From: Cyanophora paradoxa
Taxonomy: Eukaryota > Glaucocystophyceae > Cyanophorales > Cyanophoraceae
Direction: 5' to 3'
Length of the DNA stretch: 64,000 nucleotides
NCBI GenBank assembly: GCA_004431415.1
Contig: QPMI01000267.1
Span: 1-64,000, forward strand
Shown: in pieces, positions 31,359 to 45,400 of the stretch
How positions within the stretch are numbered: position 1 is the first letter of the stretch
How the letters are laid out: every line of letters starts with the position of its first letter
Program-made: the position numbers and the translations under genes
Notes under the pieces: generated by a model
Told to the model about the DNA's origin: nothing
Database searches by the model: none
Seen by the model: the letters and a program-made list of their open reading frames with translations, nothing else

Positions 31359-34050
31359 CTATAGATCTGGTGAAGAGGAGAGATGCAGGAGGGCGTCGGG
31401 GGAGGACTTCTGGCGGGCGTGGTGCGAGAGGAAGAGGAAGGGGCTCCTTCCGGCGGCGGCGGCGGCGGCCCCCGCCCCCGCCCCGCCGGCGGCCGCCTTC
31501 TTGATGGGCGAGGTCGTCTCCGGCTTCACCGCCACCTTCTTCCGCCGCCCGCTCTCCCCCGGCCCCGCCCCCGCCCCGCCCCCGCCGGCCAGCCGCGTCG
31601 GCGAGCGCGAGGCGAGCGACTGCCGGCGGGGTCGGCGGGCGGGGCGGGGCGAAGGCAGCGGGGCGCGGGCGCACGCGGGAGGATGTGCCGGGGGAGCCGT
31701 CGCTCGCGGGGAGCCCGGCGCCGCCGCCGCCTGCGCCGCCTGCGCCGGCTGCGCGCCGGAGGCCTCCTCCGGGGCGGCGGGGTCCACCCCCGTGAGCTCC
31801 GTGAGGGCCTGCGAGGGCGTCAGGGGGCCGGCAGAGGAGGGGCCGGGGCCTCGGGGCGGGCCTTGACGTGCGCCTCGACGCCCGCGGCGAGCGGCTCGAA
31901 GTGCTCCCGGAAGTCTGCCCGCGGCGGCCCGTCGGGGGCGGGGGCGGCCGCGGCGGGCGGCGCGCCGGGCGGCGGGGCGGACCGCGGAGCTCGTGGGTGA
32001 GGGTGCCGTCGGTGAGGAGCTGCCGCCCGTGCGCCACCACCATCCCCACCTGCCCGGCTCAGCGCCGCGCCGGCGGCGGGGCGGGGCGGTGGCGGGGGCC
32101 GTGCCTCGCGGCCGATCTCGCGGAAGAGGCGTGCGCCGTCCTCGAGGGCGGCCTGCAGCTTCTGCAGCTGCCGCGGGTCCGCCTGCAGCTCCTCCATCCC
32201 TGCGCCCCGTCGCCGGCGGCGGCGGCTGCGGGGCGGCGGGGGCGGGGCGCACCGAGGTCGCGCGACTGGCGCTGCTCCTCCTCGATCTTCGCCACCTTGC
32301 CCCGCACGAACTGCATCCGCTTCTGCAGCCCGTCCAGCAGCGCCCTACCCCCACCGGCCCCTCGGCCCCGTCTCGCGCCCGCCGCCGGCGGGGCGGGGCG
32401 GGGCGGACCGGCGGGCGCGGAGGTGGTCGAGGGCGTAGCGGGAGAAGTGGATGCCGGCGGTGCGGGCGGCGTCGAAGCGGGGCCCAGCGCGCGCCTGCAC
32501 GACGTCCCGGATGCACCCGTGCAGCTCCCCCATCGCGTACTGCGACGCAAGCAGAACCGGCCTGCCGCGGCCCCACCTCAGCCGCCTTCGCGGGGCGGGG
32601 CGGGCGGGGGGCGCGCTTGTCGAGGGGGCGGAAGTCGCGCTCGCGGGCGGGGCGCTCGACGGTGGCCTGGAGCTCGAGGCGGGAGTGGCGGACGGCGATG
32701 CCGAGGAGGCGCTCCTGGAGCTTCTCGCGGGCGGCGGGGATCTGCGCCAGCCGCCCCTCCACCTCCCGCAGCTCCGCCTCCAGCTCCCGCTTCCGCTGCG
32801 CGCGGCCCCCGCCCCCTCAGCGGGGCCGGCGGGCCGGGAGCGGGGCGGGGCGGGCCTGGAGGAGGGCCTCCTCCTCCGCCTGGATGCGGGCCTCCTCCTT
32901 GCGCGCGCTCTCCATCTCCCGCCGCTTCTCCGCCTCCGGGTCCACCCGCCGCGCCGCCTGCGCCCAGTCGGACGCGTCGCCCGGGCCAGGGGGGTGCGGG
33001 GCGGGGCGGTGCGGGGCGGGGCGGGGCGGGGCGCACGGCGACGCGGACGGTGGGCTTCTCGAGGGACTGGAGGAGGTGGTCGAAGAAGGCGCGCAGGTCG
33101 GACTGGCGCGCGCGGAACGGCGCCTTGTTCGTCGCCTGCAGCAGCGCCTCCCGCCGCTGCACTGCCAGCCGCAGGATCTCCGCCAGCGCCGCCCCCCGGT
33201 CGGGCCCCGCCGGCTGCGGCGGGGGCGGGGTGGAGGGCCCGGCGGAGGCGGCGGAGTCGAGCCCCGGGGGCAGCATGCCGCGCAGCACGGGGCTGGCGGC
33301 GGGGGAGGGGGCGGCGCTGAGGGGGATGGAGCCGAGGGCGGCCTCCTTCTCGCGGATGGCGGCGATCGTCTCCTCGGCGCGCGCCAGCAGCGCCCGCTCC
33401 GCCCCGAGGTCGTGCTTCAGGCCGGCCGCCGCCGCGCACACCGCCGCCACCACCTGCGGGGCCAGCGCCGCCCGCTCCCCGCCCCCGTGCCCCGCCAGCT
33501 TCTCCCTCAGCTGCCGCATCGAGGCGAGCATCCGCCTGTGCGCCTCCGCCCCCCCGTCCATGCTCACCGAGAGCAGCGACACCAGCTCCTCCATCCCGCT
33601 CCCCTCCGGCGGCCAATCCCGCATCACGTTCTGCTCCGTTCGCGGCGCCGTTGAGCGCCCCGCGTTTCCCTGGCCGGGGCGCCCGCGGGGCCCTCGGGCG
33701 TACCTCGAAGATGTTCTGGAGCGCATCCGACGCGAAGAACACCTGCGAAAAGGAAGGATAAGGAACGCGGCGCTGAGGGAGGCGGCAGCCCGCGCCTGCG
33801 AGAATGACGGCTTCGGCTGCTTTACGGAGGACGAGGATGCCCCAGCTGAAGCCTCTCCTGCTGCGGAGCCAGACGCCTCTTCTTGCTGCTGCTTCTGCTG
33901 CTGCGCCGGCTGCGCCGGCACCTGCGGCTTAAGCCCATCCCGTGGGGACGCGTTGGCCTCCCTACGCAGCCGTCTCGCCCAATCCTTCCACAAGTCGATC
34001 CTCTCTTTTGCATCTACGGGCAGGCTTAGCGGCGAAAACGCTCCGCAAAG
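31359..34050 (-). CDS. Uncharacterised coiled-coil protein
   Basis: Family not recognised. Minus-strand blocks in order: DAKERIDLWKDWARRLRREA (about 34010), a Gln/Ser/Ala-rich stretch, VFFASDALQNIFE (33745), VMRDWPPEGSGMEELVSLLS (33620), a long helical segment with HRRMLASMRQLREKLAG and AEETIAAIREKEAALG (33540-33330), and FRARQSDLRAFFDHLLQSLE (33110). Heptad-rich helices follow: EKRREMESARKEEARIQAEE (32920), LEAELREVEGRLAQIPAARE (32790), LQKRMQFVRGKVAKIEEEQR (32330) and LQKLQAALEDGARLFREIGR (32170). The tail is Pro/Ala-rich and basic (VAVKPETTSPIKK), with the stop at 31359-31361. The start is unresolved; the frame opens at 34050 after a TAG and may begin at a splice acceptor. It is probably a cytoskeletal or scaffold protein, by composition only. 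Confidence 0.55.
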
Positions 34051-36838
<2,788 letters not shown>

Positions 36839-37626
36839 CAGCTCCCGTGTACAAACGCTGCCCCGACTTCGATCCCCGCGACCGCCACATGGGCCGGCAC
36901 CCCACGGGCCTCAATTTAAAGATACAAAAACCCCTCCTTTCCGGGAGCCCGGCGGCCCTCGAGGGGAACCCTGAGCCCTATTGATCATGAGTTAGAGAAA
37001 GGGGGGCGCTCGGCGGCTATGAATTTCAATGCGAGTGACAAGTTCCGAGTTCGAAGTATACGTAGGATCACATGTACATGGAGCTATAGTGACTCATGAT
37101 CAGTGAACATATAGCATGAAGTGAATCCTATATAGCTAAACATATATAAGCCCGAGCTCGAGCTCGAGGAGGCCGGGGGAGGGGGGGGCCGGCCGCGGGG
37201 GGCGGAGGCGCATGGGGCGCTATATATATATAGTTACCCCATTTATTATTATAAATTCATGCATGCGCACTAGCTCGATCCGGATCCCTGCGCATGCGAT
37301 ATCGATATCGATATCGATCGATATACTCGAGCTCGAGCTCGATTGAGAGCTCGGCCGTGTGCGCGCGCGCGGGGCCGGGCCGGCACCGGCGCCAGCTAGC
37401 CCCCGCGAAATTCAAGCTAATTATAAAAAGGACAGCGCCCCATGCGCATGCATATGCAGAACCTATATAAGCTATATATATATAGGCTAGATCTAGAGGG
37501 ACTGATCGACGGGGCTATAAATTGAAATTCCCGCTGGGGATCGCCCATTCGAAGTTCGATCGCCCGCCGCCGACCTACCGCACCCGTTACAATTATCTCA
37601 GGGCCCGCGCGCGCGCTCACGCCACC
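36839..37626. other. Palindrome-rich low-GC spacer
   Basis: No gene. 37010-37520 is dense in self-complementary words: TATATATATA, GAGCTCGAGCTCGAG, CATGCATGCGC, (GATATC)n at 37298-37322 and CTCGAGCTCGAGCTCGA at 37327-37343. It contains the 3' end of VPS4 and the promoter of the SDR gene, whose ATG has a strong GCCACCATGA context. Confidence 0.65.
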
Positions 37627-39804
37627 ATGAACTACCAAAACTTCACCGTCCTGATTACCGGTGAGCGCCCCTGCTCCGAGGCTCAGCGGCTCTCGTCAAC
37701 GTAATCGCTCTCCCGAGCACCCCGTCCCGGAATATGAATGCGGGCTCTCTCTGACTTTCACGCGGAGGCGCTGGTTCGGGGATCGGCCGCTCGTTGGCGT
37801 CGTGCTTCGCCGAGCGGGGCGCGAACGTCGTACTGGTCGACCGCACCCAGCGCGAGCTTGAGAACTGGTGCGCTCTCCCGTGGGGCGCGTGAAATCATGA
37901 GCGGCGCTCAAGCGCGTACCTCGGAAAATTTACGCAGTGCGCGGGAGTGCAAGGAGAAGTACGGCGTGCGCCCGTACCGCTTTCGCTTTTACTGGCTTAA
38001 TCTCGCGGCTGATATTTTGCTCCCGACTCGCCCGCCGCGCCCGCGCGCTGCCGGTTCAGGACCGACTGATCCACTTCGTCTCCGACCTCACGCGCGTCGA
38101 GGATCTCCAGCGCCTCGTCGGCGAGACCGTGAACCGGTTCGGCGGAATTGATGTGCGCCGCCAGCCGAGAGCTCGAATTCGATTGTTCGCAGCCCACGAT
38201 ATATATTTATATAATTAAGCGCTGACTGCCTGTCGATGCGTACAGGTCCTCATTAACAACGCTGTGCGCACAGTTGCAGCACCTGCATGCGCAGCCTCGA
38301 GCTCTGAATTCAACCGAATTAATATCCCGCGGGCCCAATCATTGAATATCCCGCACGATCAAGCCCTTGAAGCTCAATTATAAGCTGACCATCCCCCGCG
38401 CGCGCTTTTGTGCAGGGCGTTCTCGATGGCAACAAGCGCGCACAGGAGGCAAACCTTGCCGAGTGGGAGTACTGCATGGTACGTGCGAAACTGTCCAATC
38501 GATGTCTACAATTTAGCAAATCGCTTTCGCGGCCGCGGACCGGATTGTAAGAATCATTTCGTTTTCAGGACGTGAACCTCCGTGCCCCGATGCACCGTGC
38601 GCATATATATATGCATGCGCCCCCGTGCTCCGCCACGCCATTTGAAATTGCGGCCTGTAATTATAATGAGCGCAACTGATTGCCGCATGCACATGTATGC
38701 GCAGTTACTCGCCTCGCGCTTGGTAAATTCCCAATCTACATTTAATTATAGCCGCCGGGCCGCGCTGGTTCAGTTAACGCTTAACTCGCGCAGAGAACAT
38801 GATTCAGCGGCGCGACCCGAACCGGCCGAAGGCCATCGTCTTCATGGTGCGAAAGTTTTGAATTTAAATCCCCGTGGGCGCGGCTGCATTTCACGATCAC
38901 TTTCATCTGCTGATCACGATCACGGTACCGGTGGTGCGGGGCTGCAGACGGGCGGCTACGCGAAGGAGTCGCAGGCGCGGATGGCGGCGTACACGGCGAC
39001 GAAGCACGGCCTGCGCGGCTTCGCCGGCTCCCTCTTCGAAGACGTCCGCGACCACGGTCCGCCGCCCCCGCCAGCGCCAGCCCCGGTTCCGCCCACGCCG
39101 CCCGCGCCCGGCCCTTAAGCTTGCTCCGATCCGCCATATATATGCATCGAGCCGTGATTGATCGAGATTGCGATTCGACCGCATTCGGGGCGTACGCGCA
39201 GGCATCAAGGTCATCCAAATCTCGCCGGTGAGCCCAAATTAAATTGAACCGCGCTTAACTCCGCCAACAAGCGCGGATCGCGATCGGACCGTCGGACGGG
39301 TGGCAGGGGTACACGGCGACGAAGATGACGGAGGAGGTGTTGAGCCGGACGGGGGGGCAGCGCTACGATGAGTCCCGCCTCGTGCGCCTCGCCGTCCCTC
39401 CTGATCATGAAGACCTACGCCCAGGCCTAGGGCCCCGGCCCCGGCCTGCATCTAGATCTGGCCCGGCCCTGGCCATAGGGCCGGGCCGCTGCACGGGCCG
39501 GGGCGGCCGCGGGGACTGTAGCTGTTTGTATATAATTATTTATGATCTCACCGACGCTTTTCCCTCCGCAGCTGTCCCCGAGCGACATTGCCCGCACGAT
39601 TTGCTTCGCCGTGAGCATTTTGCTTCGTAGCTATATAGCTATATATATATGTATAGATCGAACTCCATATCTTAAATTTGCTTACCGAATCCTGACTGGC
39701 CACGGTTTCGGGCCGGTGCCTCGGGTCCGCAGATTGAGCAGCCGCAAAACGTCTGTGTGACCGACATCGTGATCCGCGGCCAGCTGCCGCACACCCCATA
39801 CTAG
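37627..39804 (+). CDS. Short-chain dehydrogenase/reductase (SDR)
   Basis: Classical NAD(P)-dependent SDR of about 240 residues. MNYQNFTVLITG joins (after the first intron) AGSGIGRSLASCFAERGANV, giving the TGxxxGxG cofactor motif and VLVDRTQRELEN. Then come LIHFVSDLTRVEDLQRLVGE (38060), VLINNA joined to GVLDGNKRAQEANLAEWEYC (NNAG motif), DVNLRAPM (38570), IQRRDPNRPKAIVFM (38810), and the catalytic MAAYTATKHGLRGFAGSLFE (YxxxK, 38980). IKVIQISP, GYTATKMTEEVLSRTGG (39310), LSPSDIARTICFA (39570) and IRGQLPHTPY close the fold, TAG at 39802. The substrate cannot be told. It is odd for the window: its ten or so introns are long and AT/palindrome-rich (TATATATAT, GAATTC, CATGCATGC), although donors are still GTGCG-like. 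Confidence 0.85.
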
Positions 39805-40324
39805 GCTCCACGGGCCGGCGCCCCGCCGGGCGGCCGCCGGCGCCCGGCGCGCACCTATAGCTGGACCCCTTGGCGACCCGTAATGTCAGTTTTTCGCGGG
39901 GGCCGCGCCTCCGGTTTACAATTTGCAATATTAATTGCAATTTTGCTGCTGTCGACGTCGACGTCGATCCGATGATCAACCCATGGTCATGATCAATGCG
40001 CATGCGCGTATACGTACATTCAAGATCATGATCAATTATACGTACATGGGCACTATATATATAGCTAAAGGTTTTCGCACTTCGAACTCGCGAATTTTGC
40101 AGCTGGGGGGAGAAAACAGGGGGGTAGAGGTCACTGGAGCTCCTCGTCGCGCATCGATCAACGTGTGATGAGAAGCCGCTGAGCTAGCGTGCGGATCCGG
40201 AAGCACAGCGAGCGGAAGCCAGGGAGACCGACGTCGAAGCGCGGAAGCCCGGCCTGAGCCCGACCTGAGATCTGCCAACAGCTCCAGCCACGTACCAGCG
40301 CTCCAGCCACGCACGTTCGCTAGC
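39805..40324. other. Spacer between SDR and LRR-like genes
   Basis: No gene seen. AT-richer, with short palindromes (CGACGTCGACGTCGACGTCG at 39951-39970, ATCATGATCAAT, TATATATATAG). It holds the SDR 3' end and the next promoter. Confidence 0.55.
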
Positions 40325-42186
40325 ATGGCATACGGGACCGACGTGCGTCACCCAACGCTGGGCTGTGGCGGCGTGGCTGACGCGCGCACCGCAGACGCTC
40401 TTCTCCGTGTCGCGAGCGATACCGGTGACGCGCCAGGCGCTCCAGAACCTCTCCGTGCTCGACGAGGACACGCGGTTCCAGCTCTCCAGGGCGACCACGG
40501 AGGCGGTGCAGCTCCTGCGGCGCGTGCTCGCCTCCTCCGGCCCGAGTTGCAATTACATCGAACTCGACTTCGAGGGTGCGCTTTGGGTGCTGCTTCTGCT
40601 GGTGGTCGCGCCTCCGACGGGCCGCTCTCCAGGGAACTCGGAGCACGCGCAGGCGGTGTGCGAGGCAGCGGCGTTGATGCGGCACGCGCGGGCGCTCAAG
40701 CTGTGCGAGGTGTCGCTGGCGGCGTCGGCGCTGGCGGCGGCGTTGGGCGGGGCGGCGACGAGCCTCTTCCTGTACCGGGTGGCGGTGGCGGGGGAGGGCC
40801 AGGCCGAGCTCCTCGCCCGCCTCGACGAGATCCAGGTCGAGACCCTCTCCCTCCAGGAGTCCGACTGCCCCGTAGCCCTCTCTGGCGCGCCCCCGCCCCC
40901 CGCCCGCCCGCCCCGCAGCCCCGTGCGATCTCCGCCCCGCAGGGCGCCGCCAGAAGGAGCCATCCGAGTCGTGGTTCGGGCAGCTGGTGGGGCGCGGCGC
41001 GGCGGTGGCGCGCAAGCTCGTGGTGAAGAACTGCAAGGGCCTCACGGACGGGGCGGTCCGGGCGCTTGCGGGGGTCCTGCGCGGCCCGCACCGCCTTGAG
41101 GAGGTGCACCTGTCGGGGGCCCCCGGCGTCTCCTCCGCGGCCTGGGCGGACCTTCAGCACGCCGTCGCCGCCCTCCGCGGCGCCGGCCACCGGCCCCCGC
41201 CCCCGGAGATCCGGTCCGCACGCGCAGCGCCCTCCTGGGGTCCGCGCTGACGGCTGCGGGGGCCAGGGTGGAGGGGCGGCGCCTCGAGGAGGGCACCGCG
41301 CTGCCCCCCGCCGGTCCCAGCAAGCGCCCGCGCTCCTCCCTCGAGGGCGCCGACCCGCACGAGGACTCCGACGGCACCAGCGCCCCCGCCGCCGCCCGGG
41401 CCCCGCCCCGGCCCCGCCCCACCCCCGCCCCGCGCGGCCCCACCCCGCCCCCGGAGGCACCGGCCGGCTCTTCGTCAGCCCCCGTGCCGTCCGCGGGCCC
41501 CTCGGCCACTCGCAAAGCCGCCACTACGCCAGTCGCCGGTGCGTCTCGCGCTCGAAAGGGCCTGCCAGCCGCTGAGGCCCCGCAGACGAACGTGTGCCGG
41601 CTGCTCCTCCGCCAACGGCCGCCGAGCAGCCGAGCGGGCAGGGCGAAGAAAGCCCCGCAGGGAAGGGGGCCGGCGGGAGGCGCCTACCCCCGGCCGACGC
41701 AGGAAGTCACGCGCAGACCGAGCCCCGTAAGGCGCGGCGGGCGGGGGCGCCGGAGCAGCGGCAACGGGCGCGGGGCGGGGGGGCGATGATGCTGCTGGCG
41801 GAGGCGGTGTGCGCGGAGCGGGGCGGGAGCGAGGCGAGCGCCTCAAGCAGCGACGACGAGGAGGGGCCGCAGGGGACCCTCCTCTGGCTCCGCCGCCTCC
41901 ACTCCGATGCCCCGCCTGTGCCCCTCTGGCTGCCCCTCCGCGGCGAGGGCGCCGCCGCCGCCGCCACCCTCCCCGCCCTCCTCGGTCCGCCGGCCCCGCC
42001 CCGCACGCCGGCCCCGCGCTGAGGGGGCCGGGCGCTGCAGCGGCGGCAAGCGCGCTCTTCGAGGAGAAGGTGGTGGAGCTCTGGGACGCGCGCCTGAACG
42101 GGGTGCAGAGCGCGACGGACGCCCTCGCCGCCCCGCCCGGCACCGCCTTCTACGCCGCCACCCCCCGCGACCTCGCCTCCCACTAG
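40325..42186 (+). CDS. LRR-like protein of unknown function
   Basis: The ATG at 40325 encodes MAYGTD. A GTGCGT...CTGACGCGCGCACCGCAG intron (40343-40391) leads to TLFSVSRAIPVTRQALQNLS, LDEDTRFQLSRATTEAVQLL and CNYIELDFEG. Later blocks resemble leucine-rich repeats: ARALKLCEVSLAASALAAAL (40690), IQVETLSLQESDCPVAL (40830), ARKLVVKNCKGLTDGAVRAL (41010) and HRLEEVHLSGAPGVSSAAWA (41090). A long Pro/Ser/Arg disordered region follows (41270-41780), then MLLAEAVCAERGGSEASASS and a last exon LFEEKVVELWDARLNGVQSA ending DLASH, TAG at 42184. No catalytic motif is seen. It might be a RanGAP- or F-box-like LRR protein, but there is no specific support. Confidence 0.5.
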
Positions 42187-42471
42187 CACCAGTACCCTCC
42201 CGCCCCCTGTTCCCGCCCATCCCTTCGTTCGCGATTGGGGCTCTGTAACTCGCTGCATTTTGTTTCAAGACTTCTCTTTGAAACGTGCAACTCTCCCCCC
42301 AGAGAATCTTTTCGAATGCATGTGCCCCGCGCCCCAGAGAGAGGGCCCCAGCATTCAGCACTCGCGCGCCGCAGTCCTTGCAATTGTGCTCTTGAATGTA
42401 CACTGCAGCTGCCTTGAGCTCCGGTACAGCGGCGCGTGCGCACGGTGAATGTACAGCGGGCGGCCGGGCCC
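42187..42471. other. Convergent 3' spacer
   Basis: 285 bp between the stops of the LRR-like and the low-complexity genes. Lower GC, no coding signal; the 3' UTRs of both. Confidence 0.6.
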
Positions 42472-45400
42472 TCAGCTGCCCCAGGTGGAGCCGTAGTAGG
42501 GAGACGGCGAGGGCGCCGAGTACGAGTCCGAGTAGGGCAGCGGGCTGAATGGCATGCCCGTGTAGGGGGACCACATGGAGGAGGTGGGGAGCGCCGGGCT
42601 CGCCGGCGGGGCGCTCGCGGTGTAGGCGCTGGTGGAGGAGGCCGGGGCGCTGTGCGCCGAGTACGAGCCCGTGCCGGCGGTGAAGGTCGCCTGCGCCTGC
42701 GGGTTGTACGAGCTGGCAGCGTGGCTGCCAGCCGCCGCCGCCGCCGCCGCCGTCGAGCCGGCTGCGGTCGCAGTCGAGCCGGCCGCCGCCGCCGAGGCGA
42801 GGGCAGAGGGCTGGAGGAAGGTCGGGACGGCGCCCTGCGAGTACGAGGCCTGCGCGCTGGAGCTCCCGCGCTGGGCGGACGCCGAGGAGGCCGAGGCCGG
42901 CGCCGAGCTCTGCCGCGAGCTGCTGGGCGCCGGGGGCGGCAGGAAGGTCGGCACGTTGTCCCGCGACTCTTGCGTGGCCCCCGTGTAGCCCGAGTAGCTC
43001 GCCGCCGCCCCCGCCGAGGAGGCGTACGTGCTCGACGAGGAGCGCGTGTCGACCCGCTCCCGCTGCGAGCCCGAGCTGCCCGACTGGCTCTGCTGAGCCC
43101 GCGACTGCGGCTGCGAGTAGGCTGCCGCCGCCTGCGAGTAGGCCGCCTGCGCCGTCTGCGTGTAGGCCTGCGCCGCCTGCGCCGCCTGCGAGTAGGCCGA
43201 CTGCGGCTGCGTGTACGTCGTCTGCGCCGCCTGCGAGTAGGCCGACTGGGCCGTCGGCGCCGCCTGCGAGTAGCCGGCCTGCGCCGCTTGCGAGTAGGCG
43301 GACTGGGCCGTCTGGGCGGCCTGCGTGTAGGCGGACTGCGCCGCCTGCGCCTGCGAGTAGGCGGACTGGTCGGCCTGCGAGTAGGCGGACTGCGTGGCCT
43401 GGGCGGCCTGCGTGTAGGCCTGCGAGGCGGTCTGCGCGCGGCTCGACGAGGACGAGACGCCCGAGGCGGAGCTGCCCGCCCCGGAGGCCCCCACGCTCGA
43501 GAGACCCGCCCCCGTGGCCGGCAGGCTTGTCCCCGAGACGCCGGCGCCGGAGCCGCTCGAGGAGGAGAGGCCGATGGCCGGGAGGGCGCTCTGGGCCTGC
43601 ACAGGAGCAGCCGGCGCGGCCTGCGGGAGCTGGAGCTGCTGGGCCTGCTGCTGGTAGGCGGCCTGCTGCTGGTAGGCGTACGCCTGCTGCATCTGCTGCT
43701 GCATGTATTGCTGCTGCATCATCAGCTGCTGCATCTGCTGCATCTGCATCTGGTACGCCGCCTCCAGACCCCCCGCCGCCGCCCCCGCCGGGTACCCCGC
43801 CGCCGCCGCCGCCGCCATCGCCGCGGAGGCCGCCGCAGCCGTGGCCGGGTCCTGCGGCACCTCTTCCGCCGCCGCCTCTTCCTCCTCCTCTTCTCCCCGC
43901 GCGGCCGCCTGCCCTCCGCTGGACCGGTTCCGCGTCCGGCCTCGCGACTCGCTCCGGCCACTCGCGCGGCCGGCACCCGACTCGGCTGCGCCTGCAGCCC
44001 GACCAGCCGATCCGCGCCCGGCCGCTCCTTGAGCGCCTGCCGTGGCCGCCGAAGCACGTGGCGCGGTGGCGGCAGCGCCGGCGGCGGAGCGCGCTCCAGC
44101 GGAGGCGGCGCTGGGGCGGCCGGCGGAAGAGGCCCGGGAGGCGGGCGGCTGCGGCGTCCCCGTGGCGCTCGATGCGCGCGATCCGGCTGCCGCTGCTGCA
44201 CCCGTCGCCTTGCTCGTCACTCGCACCGCTGTTCCCGTTGCACTCGTTGCCACAGCTGCCACCGGAGCCGGCGGGAGCGGCGGGGCAGCGGGGGTGGCGG
44301 AGCCAGCATTGCGGCGACGCGGGCTGCGCGGCGAGCAGCAGGCGTGGCCGGCGTAGCGGCGGGCGCCGGCGCGGCGGCTGCGGAGGCGGCTGCGGGGCGG
44401 CTGCGGGGGCGGCTGCGGGTGCGGCTGCGGGGCTGCCTGGGGGCCAGCTGCGGGCGCTGCGGGCGCGGCGCCTGCCGCCGGAGCGTCCTTCGTCCTCCGC
44501 TTCCGCTTCTTTGACGCCGTCGGGGCGCCCTCGCTGCCCGCCCCCGCAGCCGCCGAAGCAGACGCGGCGGCGGCGGCGGCGGCCGGAGCGGCGGCGGCAG
44601 TGGCCCGCGCGGCCGGAGCGGCCGAAGAGGAGGAAGCCGCCGGCGCAGAGGCCGCCGCCGGAGCGGCGGGGCTGGGGCGGCGGGGCGTCAGCGGAGGCGC
44701 CGGGGTGTCGGCCTTGGCCTTGCCGCGGGGCTTGCGGGGCGTGTGGACGGGCTCCTTGCCGCCGGCGAGGGAGCCGTCCATGACGCAGCGCACGGCGCGG
44801 TTGCCCCGAAGGCAGAGCTCCAGCTGCCCGTTGCGTGAGGCCGGCGGCGGGGGCGGCGGGGCGGGCGGGGGCGCACGAGGAGCTCGTAGAGGATGCAGTT
44901 GGTGGGCCCCAGCTCGCGCTCCGGGGCGTAGCGCTCCCCCGAGAAGGCCTCCAGCAGGTCCAGCGCCTGGCCTGCGCCCCGGCCCCCCGCTCGGCCCCCG
45001 CGGTGGCGGGGCGGGGCGGCGGGCGGCGCTGCGCGGGCACCGAAGAGGTCGTCGTCGGAAATGATGCGCATGACCTCCACCACGGCCGCCACCCGCTCCT
45101 TCGCCGCCCTGCCGCCACCGCCGTCGTCACCTTGGCCCCGCAAGCGCGGCGACGGGGGGTGGCCCCTGGCGGGCCGACGCACTCCTTGCGGGCGACCTGA
45201 GTGCCCTTCTTGAGGGGCTTGACGGGGAGGTTGCGGAGGAGGGGGAAGCGCTCCGTCGTGCGCTCCGTCTGCGAGAGCTGGATCTTCGCCTCGCGCGCCG
45301 CCGCCCGCGCCTCCTGCGCCTGCTTTTCCGCCAGCTGCGCCGCCGGCGTCGGCCCCGGCGCCGCCGCTGCGCGCCCCGGCACTGCGGACCTCGCAGGACT

